In this document: positions 36,425-48,200 of the stretch, piece by piece | Numbering within the stretch: the stretch's first letter is position 1 | How the letters are laid out: each line of letters opens with the position of its first letter | The notes under the pieces: model-generated | The model's database searches: none | Seen by the model: the letters and a program-made list of their open reading frames with translations, nothing else | Told to the model about the DNA's origin: nothing | NCBI GenBank assembly: GCA_013397455.1 | Contig: VYZB01000015.1 | Coordinates: 2,022,539-2,086,538 of the forward strand | DNA from: Crotophaga sulcirostris | Lineage: Eukaryota > Chordata > Aves > Cuculiformes > Crotophagidae | Reading direction: 5' to 3' | DNA: 64,000 bases | Position numbers and translations under genes: made by a program

Positions 36425-36457
36425 CCCCTCCTCCCCTGTCCCCCACAAAAAGGGGGG
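36425..36457. repeat. C-run / G-run tract with hairpin potential
   Basis: cccctcctcccctgtccccc is followed by acaaaaa and gggggg. The last C5 can pair with the G run across a 7-nt loop. The C-rich half has three C4-5 runs plus a CC, so its complement is a weak G-quadruplex candidate. Confidence 0.6.
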
Positions 36458-37718
36458 AAAAAAGATTAGATTGCCTATATAGCCTGTAGCTATGCAGTCT
36501 ACATAAGATACTCAGATCTAATTTTCAAAATGTTGAGACCACAGGCTGATTACTTTGAGCCATGAACTCTTCTCTGGGATAATTCACAGACAATATCTCA
36601 AAAGAAACATTGGAAAGCCGAATTTCTTTATGTGCTCTGTTGTTTTGAGATGCAAGTGTATAACCCACTGCAATGGCAGAGCTTAACGCTACTGTCACTA
36701 GAGGGAACACTTCTTGCTGTTAGCACCATCAAACTTGTAAAAGCCTGCTGTTTCCTTGACAAATAGATTCTTCATGCAGACTTCATGCACACAGGTTAAA
36801 TATCCTTCAACCTTAAATTTCCAACCTTCTAATTTTGAAAACAAACATGAAAATTTTTTCAGAATCAGAGCTGTGAGTTTTTTCTCAAGTCTTCCAATTG
36901 TGTTTTATTGATTGAAATTGTGAATTAGAGCCAACAGTGGTGATCACAACTGGCATTAGAGGAAAATAAAATGCAGGATAGGATCCCACCTACCACGGTT
37001 GGACAGGTGCCGCCCAGCAGGGTGGGGTGATGATGTGCTGTCTGTGGTGCTGAAGCACCTTGGCTCTTCCCACAGTCCTCTCTATGAGCTGCTGGTACAC
37101 CGTTGGCACCAGTGGCCCCCCAAATCAGCCCTCCACATCACACGGTTCATCAAAGCTGAGCAAGTTACACCAGAGGGTGAACGAACTACACAGTGCGAGG
37201 CAACTGGATTAGTTTCACTTAGCTTGTAATCAATTCTCATCGCTGTTTTGGATTCAGCTAAATCACCCAAGTATCCGTCAGCCATTGGAGTGATTGTTAA
37301 GCTAAGCAGGTCGTGCTCGATGGTATATACTTAATAAGCCACAAGGGAAATAATAAATGAAAAAATAAAAGAATCCCAAACAACTATGCTGTCACCCACT
37401 GTGAAAAAAAAAAAAAAGGAAAATATGTATGCAGCAGTTCTCTACCTCTGATTTCAAAATCAGCTTGCACAGAGACCTCACACAGAGATAAACTATGACC
37501 AGTTCAGCAATACCATGCCTCTTCAAAGGTAGAAATTAATTTTAATATAAAGAAGTGGCACTCTACATATTCATGTTCATGAATAAGTCCACCTTTGAAT
37601 GTTTGAAAGCTATTTTATAATCTTTTAGTACCACTAGGTCTAAGGCAGGAAGAATCTTAAGGTAACTCTGTGAACATGTGAGAAATACTTTGACTGTAAT
37701 GTTATAATTATTTGAAAC
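36458..37718. other. Unannotated DNA with a GC-richer patch
   Basis: At about 36985-37200 the composition becomes GC-richer and the two strands each carry an open frame of about 70 codons. I recognise no family. It could be an unrecognised old repeat. A 13-A run lies at about 37404-37417. Confidence 0.45.
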
Positions 37719-37850
37719 AACTGGAGGTGTTTAAAAGGTGTGTAGGTATAGCACTTAGGGACATGATTTAGTGGTGGACCGGCAGTGTTAGGTCAGTGGT
37801 TGTACTCTATGATCTTAAGGGTCTTTTCCAACCTAAATGATTCTATGATA
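37719..37850 (+). repeat. Short CR1 LINE 3' end
   Basis: The 3'-terminal CR1 text is clear: ggaggtgtttaaaaggtgtg, acttagggacatgatttagt, ctatgatcttaagggtcttt, tccaacctaaatgattctat. The element is truncated to about 130 bp. Confidence 0.93.
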
Positions 37851-40553
37851 ATTATCACACAACTAAATCGTGTGCAAAATTGATCTTTTGAACGAATCAT
37901 GTATGGTGTGTCTTTCCAGTTGGTGCCTAGTTAAAATCAAACAAAGGTCAAAACATTTACTGGGCAGCTAGACAGTGGCAACTTTACCTTGTGGAATTTG
38001 TTGCATTTATGTCAAACAGACATATAGCAATATTCTTATTTGCTGACATTCTGCAGTCTTCATAAAACACAAAATGTGTCTTTAAAGTTGTGGGAAGAGC
38101 CTGTGTTAAATACTAGAATGAGAGCTTCTCAGAGGTAGAAATGAGCAGACTGCAGACACTGTAGGACAATCCTCAGTTTCTGAGTATGGAAAGCATAAAG
38201 ACAAATATCTGAGTATTATTCTAATATTTATTAACTTGTCTGCAGATTAAACCAACCTAAACTCTTGCTTTCTTCTAATTGTAGAAAAATGAGACTGTTT
38301 GCCTTCTCACAGTAATGATTTATTATTCGTCACGAACAAATCAGTAAAAACAGAAATCTGGTGTTAAGGAAATGAAACACCATAAACACAGATGACCTTT
38401 TGATGCCCAATTCCTTAATGCAATGAAAAATTTGCATAGCCTTAGACATTTATACAAGGTACAACCCTTGCTATATACCAAAGTAATTAAGTACATTCTG
38501 AATCTCCCTAAACTGGCATATACTTAAATTATTTGGAGAATAAGGATATATTGATTTAGTTGCTTACAACAATCAAGATTACACTGAGCAAAAGAATAAA
38601 TTACTAAACAGTGAACTCATAGGTTCGCTGTAAAAATACTTCAGTTAGACAACATATGGAAAGACTGAATGTACAAATATGACCCACCAGTCCTCTTAGT
38701 TATAATTTCCTTGTTAATTTGTTTTCATGTTATTTGTTAAAAAAACTAACCATAAATCCAGATTATCTGCCTTTCCAATTCACTCTAAAATTTGTCATTA
38801 ATGAAAGCATTTTTCTTCTCTCTATTATTCTTTCATTATTGTAATGATATGCAAATGATATTCATTAGATTGTAATGTTTTTCCCCGCAAATCTGCCTGG
38901 GGCAGAGAATTATTTGCCTCTTTTTGCCCTAGATTATTCTATCAGCTTTACAGGACTCCAGTATACTTCATTGACTCTGAAATGAAGCTGTGAAACATAA
39001 AAATAGTAGTTCTATACTAACTTTTTTCTGTATCAATAGCTAAAAGAAAACAAGCTGTTCTTGAAGTGCAGTAGTCTGCAACCCACTAGACATGGACTGT
39101 CTTGAGGATACCTAGATATTGCAAACAGAAGCCAAAGAGTCATGGTTATGTATTTGGCAAGCAGCGTTCTGCTGAAGCAGAGAGTCTCAAGAGTTCTTTT
39201 AAGGGTATTGAGACCACAAACATAACTGTCAGATAGGAAGTACTAACTTCTTGTTGTACAGGCACTAGGAAAGCTACTTACTTTATTCCCCAGTTTTGTT
39301 TAAGATTCCCTTGCAAGACCAAATTTAATTATGTAGATAAAGGCCTTAGTTGTGCAAGACATTAGGCAGCCTTACTGCTGTCTAGTTGGAATCTCCACCA
39401 ACTAGGAAAGAGGTAGGCTTGCATATGTCTGTAGATGTGGGCGTACGCACATGCATCTAATGATAGGCTTGCAGTTCTTGCAAATAGGAAGTTTTCCCTC
39501 AGAAATCAAATAAAGTCAAATCAAATGAAAACCAGTGTGATCTTTCCTTTTTTTACCTCCATCTTAAATGTAATTATTTTTAAGTTTGATCCATAATTTT
39601 CACACAGGGATAGTATCTTCAGATTAGTAGAAAATATACAGATCAAGAAACATTTTTCATGTTCCAAAAATGCTGAAAACAGCAAGTTCTGCAATTACTG
39701 GAAGAAGCAATAATTTCAATTTGAAGGTATCTTTTTCAAGTAGAAGTATGGCAAACATAAGCTCGGGAGTGTGGATGGCCAAGAATGATGTAATTCCTTC
39801 CAAGGACATGAATCTGATATGAATCATTCTGTTGTACCACTGATGGACTGACAGCCATCCTCCCTCACAGCATTCATTCTGTTTTACATAAGTCACTAAT
39901 ACAGAAGAAAAATTTCAGAGTTCATTGAGGGCAACACATTTTTTGTGCTACTATAGTAAGCATCCTTAAATTTATTAAAAAATAGAAGTATTTGCCTAGT
40001 AACAGCTATGAAAGTGAAAAAAATAGTGGACTCCTAATTGTCCACCCCACTAAAGAAAATATGTGTAACAGCCTGAAAAACTGTGGCACTTATACGATAC
40101 TTGTACATGCTCAGTATGGCTGGGACTGTTGCAGACAAAAGTAGGACAATTACATAGAGAGAGAACAAATTTTTGGCTACGGTCTGCCAGATTTACTCAC
40201 ATCTCCACTAGAACAGCTGCCAATACTATGACATTGTGACAAACATAATCAAGCAAAAAGCTCATAAACATTCCATCGCCCTTTCCATCACAGGCATGCG
40301 TGGGTATAACCAGGCTAAGGTCCTAGGAGGTGAACATGTGGGGTGAGTTCGCATACACACATATGAATCAATCTGAGGATAATTATTATTATATATTCCA
40401 CATATATGTGCACACATATGCTATATTAGACCGATGTACGGTACTGACATCCAAGATATATACTGGCTCTTTTCTAAAGAGAAAATGGATTAAACCCACC
40501 TCACATGAGGGTTTCTCCATTTCTATTTCAATAACCAAATATGTATGTTATCT
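37851..40553. other. Unannotated AT-rich DNA with a possible conserved enhancer-like stretch
   Basis: No gene recognised. At about 38791-38945 an AT-rich block contains an octamer ATGCAAAT (38849-38856) flanked by TAATGA and TTCATTAGA words, the arrangement typical of POU/homeodomain-bound conserved elements. Confidence 0.45.
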
Positions 40554-40554
40554 T

Positions 40555-40614
40555 CACATACATAGACTTATATGCACATCATACATGTATACACACACAC
40601 ATATGTATTTATGT
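40555..40614. repeat. Degenerate (CA/TA) microsatellite
   Basis: Alternating purine and pyrimidine text (tacatagacttatatgcac ... gtatacacacacacatatg). It and similar text about 200 bp upstream account for the 117-codon open frame at 40330-40683. Confidence 0.8.
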
Positions 40615-43600
40615 AAAATGGTCAAAGTTTTAAGAGGAAAGATGTGTATACTTGATTCTGAACATAGTATCACTTTCCAGTAGCAAACTATCTTGTGACT
40701 CTGTAATGAAAAATGTAACCTGCTATCAGCTAATAATATTGCCACCCTCACAGTCACATATAAAATATGAAGCTTTTACCATCATTATGGGTTTTTTTTA
40801 AAACATTTTAAATGCTCTCATTCTGTCAAATACATTTTTCTTTCACTTATGTAGCTGAAGTCAGTTTTCAGGAAAACAGCCTGGTACTTTACAATATTTC
40901 ACATGATAATATTAGCTCATCATGTTCCATTTCATTTTCTTAGGTGACCATGGCAGAGAAGGACATTGTCTCCAATGGGTGTCCAAAGGAACCTCTTTAT
41001 CATCCTTGTCACAGCAATTTGCAGAGCCTTGGGGAGGACAACCACTTTGTTGCCATTTGCAAAGGCTTTCAGTGTATTTTCCCACCTGTAGAGAGAGTTC
41101 TCTGAAGTGCTCCAAGCCTAGGTCACCTGAGGGAAGCCACTGTTCCTTCTGAAAGCTCCTAATGGATGTTTGTCACTCAAAGATAGACGAAAAATTTGTA
41201 ACAAAGAGACACAAAGGAGAGAAATGGCTCTTTGTGCCATCTGCCTTTGTTATACAACTAGCCCTAAAGTTTAAGTGGCTTTTATTAGAATTTCAGCTAA
41301 TAAAAAGGAAGATTTCATAACAATATCCCTAAGCTGCTAGAAAAATGTATTGTGTTCTAAAACACTCTATGAGAGTCTGGTTTTGTGCAATATTGACAGT
41401 TTGACATTCAGAGATTGATGGTACGACACTCAGGCAATGTAACACTCGGCTGCCTCTGAGTCAGGCAATGACATTTCTGCAGAAGGTTTGGTTTGAATTT
41501 ATCATGTGGATTCACTCTTCAATCCACTCCATATCACCTAGTTAACCACTTCATTAACATTAGGTTGTTCTTACAGAAATACAAGGAAGCATTATTATCG
41601 TTTTACAGATAGGAAACAGAAATAAAGAATATTTTAGGTGATTTGTCCAAGTTAGCATAGAAAATCCAAGCAGGACTGTACGCAGAATCCAGAGATGCTT
41701 TTCAGTGTCTCACCTGGTAGCCACTCATTCTCCATCTTAGAGTGATGTCCCACTCTCTGGAAAGCTGAACAACCTAGTTTCCAATGGTCTGTAACCAGCT
41801 GCTGGAACTCACAGCCAAGGGAAAGAAAAAACAGAAAGCAGGACCTGCACGACACTACTCAAACCAAGAAAATAATTCTTCAATTCACTGTTATATCATC
41901 CTCTGGGCAATAAAATTGAAATAATGTTGTTGAGCTTGCCAATTATCACCAATAAAGGTTGGTTCCCTCCATTTCAGCAATGAGAGGAAAGTGAGGAAAG
42001 TGTCATTTGCAGTTCTAGCTTAATTATTTATTTGGAAGTGATGCTATTAATGGCCCTTTTCCTCCTTATGAATGCATGTAGTAAGTCATTCTCTTGGAAC
42101 CATCCTAAGTATAATAAAGAAAGGTGAGGTGCATACAGATGCAGGCAATTTATTTCTTTGAAAAATACTAAATAGATAGTTCTGGCAGAGCAGAAGAGTA
42201 ACTGGCTTCTAGTCATTATGTAAAAAAGCTTTGAAAATTTCTGTAGTTTCTCTGTAATTGTTTCAAGCTGAGACAATACAGAGGAAAAAGCTCTTAAAAT
42301 ATTTGCTCACATTTTGCTTTGGCACAGTTGCGATCAACTTGTAATTATTTTGTTCAAGTATTAGTATGACCAAATCACAGTGGCACAAGTGTTCATGGAA
42401 AACAAATTTCAAAGTAAATGCACAAGCATTCACAGAAACTGAATATTTTGTCTTCCCACATGACAATTTATTTTAGAAAGGTTCATTTGTCAGCCAAATC
42501 AGAGTAAGGAAATAGCATCACATGATTTATCTATCCTGTCACTACCAGGCAATATGACTAGAATATAAAATATTCAGAGTACCAGTCACAGACCAGGCAT
42601 AGATTAAAAATTATAATCACAAATGTATTGATTTAGTAATTTCAAACAACAAATAAATATAAAAAAGTTATCAGCTTGCAAATATCCTTTCAGAAGCAAA
42701 GTAGTGCATTAGTTCTGTGAATTATTCATCCACACCTCATAAATATGTATTTTAGAACAGCAGAGTATACTAATCCATAACTTCGTCTAATAATGTGAAT
42801 TAAATGTGAAATGTAAATAAAATTTTTAAGAGATTTTGTGCTCTTTTTAGGCTTTTTTGATTTGCAAAATTTTAAAGAACTTTCTTTCTGTGTTTTAAAT
42901 TTAGAAGTACCATCAAGTCTAGGTTTGATTTCATTCAAAGTCTTGATGGGACTCTCAAAAATGTAGTTGGAATGTTTCCTTACATTGATTGAAGGGGAAT
43001 GAGAAAACATGCTAAATCTTTAAACATTTTCTTTTTTGAGTGTTTATCTGCTGGAATTCAGTAAGACAGAAATACTAGAGCAAGATATGTGGCAGGAAAG
43101 CTGTATGGCATATGGGAGAAGCATTCTAAGTGTATTATCTACCTCCTTTTACCATTGAATATGAACCAACTACATTAACGTTATGAAGTGAGCACCTCCA
43201 TGTGACTGAAATGTATGCACTCCCTTGATGAAGTTCACTTGTGTGTCAGGGTGTGTCACTCAATGCCTATGTGACTTCCACCTGAACCTGGGTACATGTG
43301 CATATGCTGGAGCTTTGGCTGTGATATCTTCTCATGTACCTGTTGTGTGTGTGCATCCATGCATATGTGTGGGAGTGTGTATATGTGCGGGACCAAGACC
43401 ACACCTCCACATTGAGAAAGCTTGCATTTTGCTGGTATGTTGTTGAGTCATGTCCAGTAAGGTAGCAGTGATTTTGAGAACCTTGGGTAAAAAACTGCCA
43501 CCAGAAATTCATCTGCCAGGCCTGTAAGGCTTCTCATCTGCCTATCTCCAAGAGATCTCTAAGAAATAAAGCACAGAATTAATTGAATTTGGTTTTTGTA

Positions 43601-45144
43601 CTGGCATTCTCCAGTTTGCAGTGTGTAGAATGTGCTTGGTGACCTTGAACAAGGAGGAGAGCAGTTACAGTTTTGGCAGGTAATCACATCATATACTTTA
43701 CCATGAAATTTTTTGGCTCCACAATACTTATTGGAAATTGTTCTGTAAAAAAATTGTCTGAGTGTTATAGACCTTCTTATCTCAGTACCTTTCCTGACAG
43801 TTTATTCAAATTTATTATGTAAAACCTCGTACTTTAGCTTAATTGTTTCTTTCCCTTTTCTAGTGTTTAGCTATATATGTTAATTCCAGAGAATAATCAA
43901 ATTCCCTCTCAGCCAGGAAACTCCACAACTGAGACAAAGTCTATGTTTTTGGCTCAAGATGAAGGTCTGATAATGTGGGACACTTACTCTCTGTATTTAG
44001 ACATCAGGAGGTTACTATGGTGACACAGTAATTTCAAGGTAGAATTTGAAAACCACCTAGAAGATTCTCAACTTTGGCTTATCTTTTCAGGTAAGAACCT
44101 GCTGACAGCTGTTCACTCTGATTCTTAAAAAAAATGTAAAAAAAAAAAAAAATTCCTCATTAGTAAAGTGCCAAACACAATTATCAGAGATTCCAAATTG
44201 CTCTCTGAAAACACCATATTTTCTCTGCAATTTTCTTTTAAAACCAAGCAAGTATTTTATATTTCCCTCTATCTCCTCATCCACAGAAAGATGTGTGTAC
44301 ATGAGAATTGAAATCTTTATGCCTAGCTTGTGTTTTAATCTTTTACAGATTTTAGAATGCTTTGGGGTCTTCTTCAAAATAAAGGCGGTTTGTTAATGCA
44401 AAAAAAAAATAAATCTGAAAGCTGAAATTACAGGGCGTCATGAAAGGGCTGCTGTAAAAAGGATCTGCCAGCAGTTTAATACAGTATTCCCTGCCTGTGA
44501 GGAGTAGAAGACAGTACTTCATGTCAAAATACCATATCCAGATATCTTCCATAGACAGAAAACACAATAAAAATACTCAGAGCTAGCCTAAATTGCGCAA
44601 CCTTTGTTATATAAATATGCATTATAATAAAAATTTCAGTATAAAAAGGTAGTCATTATTTATTTATGACGTATTTAGTTCCATTTCAGGACACAGTATG
44701 CCAGACAGAAGAGGGAATGCAGTTTATCAGCCCTAATGTCCACTGTTGTGCTGGTAATGCTGAGGGCACTGGTGATAAATGGAGGCAAAAGAGATGTCTT
44801 CAAATTAGATCCATATTAGATTTTTTCCTCATGAAGCAGAGAAACCCTGTCATTTATCAGAGGGGAAGAAAAAGGATTCATACAAGAAGAAGGTAAATTT
44901 TACTCTGGCTTTTGAATTGGTTATCAATAACAATGGAAGGTACTAAATTTCAGCATTTTGAAATCGTCTGCTTAGCTATACTGTATTGCTAGTTTGATTG
45001 CAATTGGTGTAACCCTGGAGGCAATTAAATATCTGTTCTTCTTTTGAGGATTTATCATTAAAATTAATGGTAAATTGTTGTGGAACATAAGGCTGTTGGC
45101 TGAAATTAGTGTTACCTGTAAAAAGGCAGAATGCGAGGAGACTG
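40615..45144. other. Unannotated AT-rich DNA
   Basis: No gene recognised. 43232-43390 is rich in TG/CA dinucleotides. 44690-44892 is a 203-nt segment between a good acceptor (ttagttccatttcag) and a moderate donor (AAG then GTAAAT) with one open frame of no recognised identity. Confidence 0.5.
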
Positions 45145-45276
45145 GATGAGGCACTTGGTGCCATGATTTGGATGATGGTTTGGGGTTGGTGTTAGTGTTA
45201 CTGTTGGGTTATAGGTTGGACTCGATGATCTCAAAGGTCCTTTCCAACCTTGTAATACTGTGATACTGTGTGATAC
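45145..45276 (+). repeat. Short CR1 LINE 3' end
   Basis: gatgaggcacttggtgccat leads into ggttggactcgatgatctca, aaggtcctttccaacc and a degenerate tail tactgtgatactgtgtgata. It is about 130 bp, with the best-preserved 3' core of the short copies. Confidence 0.93.
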
Positions 45277-48200
45277 TTCTGTAAATCTTTGACTCATTCA
45301 CGTTCCAAGAGCCTAGAAGAAAGGAAGTATTTAATTGTGTATATGATTGTGTGTATGAAAATAGCTGGCTCTCTGTTGCGCCCTCCTTAGGGCTAGTGGA
45401 TTTTTGTTTCAAGATTGTGGAGCACAATGTAATTTCTACAAGTTCAGCCAGGGAATATGGGGAGGAGAGAATTTTCACTAAGTGCAGTTAATCCCATTCA
45501 TTCAGCCAAGTGGGTGCAAAAGAACTACTATAATGTAACAGATATAGGAAGGACCAAGGTTTATATCCTCTTCCTGACATTGTGTAGGCGCAGATACTTA
45601 GGAAAAGGCACTAAGAAAAGAGGGTCTTTTCCCAGTCCTCTCTCACTGTTCTTAGAAACCAGGCTCTTAATCTGAAGCTAATTTGGACTATTTTTGAATG
45701 TTGTAAAATGGATCTACCCTTTAGAAATATGAGTAAAACTATTTCTAGCTCATCACAATATTTCTTGATGATCTACAGGAGTTCTTTCCGTAGCTCCACA
45801 AAATGAAATATGAAGTAATGTTGATTTTCTTCTTAACTTCAGTTTAGCCCTGGCTCTTTCTGGCCAGCTAGTACAAGTAAAAGAGTTTTCCAGAGGATAA
45901 ACACTGTGAATTCAGACCTCTCAGCTGAATAAAGACAGTAATGTGCTGAATATGCACGTCTGGTCTGTGAGGTCCTAAGGAGAGACAGAGAGACCGGGGA
46001 CCTGCATGACAATCATACTTGATCTGTGCACTGCTACAGGGGAGTGTGAAAGGGGGTAGATTGCATTGAGTCTCACATTCAGCATGCAAGACTCGGCCGC
46101 TCTGGGAATCTACTGGCAGAAGTGCTCCATAAGCACACAGATGGATTATAACCCTAACGACTGCATAGAACCAGGGGTAGCTGTAAAAATTTTAGTGGTC
46201 ATGTAGAAAAAATACATAGATGCCAAGCAAAAATATTTCTACTTGCCTTTGAAATGAAGGAGGATTTCTGAATAAAATTGCTCTCTATTCATTTTACTCT
46301 TTTCTATCTGGTCCCCAACAAAATATCTGTACCTTGTTTTTCTCTTGAATGTCCCTTTCTCAAACTATTTCTGCATATAGAAAAAGCATTTGAATAGAGA
46401 CATATTATAAGGATAATGTAACTAAATATATCATCCACCCATACAATTGCAATTGACTTTGCTCTAAAGCCAGTCTTTTTCTCCATAGTTTCTGCATCTA
46501 ATTATGATCAATTTCAGCTCAGGAAGGAAATGATCTAACAATTAAGAGATCAATTATCTTAGCAGCAAAATTTAAAAAATCAAATTAGTAAACTGGGAAT
46601 TTTAGATGGCAATTTGATCTTCGGGACATGTGGTGCTTAGAGGAACACTGCACAAAACAGAACTTATGCTGTGGAAAGTCAATTGAAATCAACAGAACAA
46701 AGTATCGGTGTCTTCTGTCACTGAACCATCAGAGTAATTAACTTCCATCCAATACTTGACAAAAGCAAAATGTCCTGTCTCAAATATGTTTGAGACAAAA
46801 CAAGGAAAGTGATAATACACTGATCTGAGAGAGAATGATGTCATTCTCTGAGGATATGGTCTGGGTTTTTTGCAGTGATACTTCACCAGAGACAAACATA
46901 ATGATTTATTAACACACAAGAAGTACCCCTGGCAGGCACAGTTAATATTTTAGTACTGTAGGCGATGGAATGTGACAGCTTCACTTGTAGCTCTGACCTT
47001 TATTTTTCTTTGTACCATAATTTCCTAGAACTTCCATTTATCTGGAAAACATGCAATTAGAGAGATCCTTTTAGATAAGCTACAATCATTTCTCTCATAA
47101 CTTCAGCACTCTTTTTCACTTTTTTTCTAAATGAAGATTGTTCTTCATAGTGCACACTTCAAAACAGTTCAGAGTGGTTCACTGAGAACAATAAAGACCT
47201 TAGACGAGATACATTAAAAGATACCAATTAGTAAGTCAAGAATTTTTGACTAAAATTTTATTTTTGAACAGTTCAGTGTGTCAGGGAAGACTGCATACAA
47301 AAAAGAACATATATAACCATGGTGAGAGCAAATATTCATTTATATCTCTAGATGAAAGAAGAAGAAGCACCTGAGTGACAACTTCATTAAATTTGAATAC
47401 GTTGTGTCTAACTTGTGTTGAAAAGCTTCAGGAGCAATTAATTTCCTTTCTGCTGGTAGTTTTAATATATCATGGAATAAGAAACAAGAGAACTGAAAAT
47501 AAAATAGGCAGGTCATGCTAATTAAGGAATCTGAAAAGCTAAATCCTGTTTTGATAATGTGTAAGGTAGTTTTTACCTTCTTTCTCTAATGCTATTTTAT
47601 CATCTTCTTTCAAAATTATAACTTACTGCAAAACAGAAGTATTTTTTCTTGTCAGGTCTAGGTAATATTTTAGTTTCTTATAGAGATGGGTATGAAAATT
47701 TCATTGCCTCCACACAGTGGTTTTCATGTTTTCCTTTGCCTCCCTAAGTCTGAGAGGTGACTTTGGAGTTTTCAGCAATAGAAAGAGAGCACCACATAAC
47801 TGAATTTATCAGGAATATATTACTTTCATTTTCTCACATGGCTTTTCTGGAATTTTATTTTGTGGGGATTTTAAGTGCAGTATCTCAACATGTTCAGGTT
47901 CACTGCTGAATAATCCAATGGGATCTGCATGTACCTATGTGCTGGGACGACAAAGCAGGCAAAGTTTAGAGTAAGATCTACCTAAGCTTTTGCATTATGC
48001 TAAGGATATGCTTCTCCTCCTCCCCTTAATCCCATTTTACTCTTCTGTACACATCTCAGGAACCCTGTGGAACCTTCTTGCTCATCCCCATGACTCTTCT
48101 CTACCATCCTTTCCCTGCAGTCCTCGAGAGGGGAACTTTCTCCCTCCTCAGATGATGAGAAGTTCCCAGGGGAAGGAGTAAATCTTCAAGAGGTTCCCAT

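Noticed and set aside
40330..40683. 117-codon plus-strand frame rich in Y, H, T and M
   Set aside because: Overlaps degenerate CA/TA microsatellite sequence.
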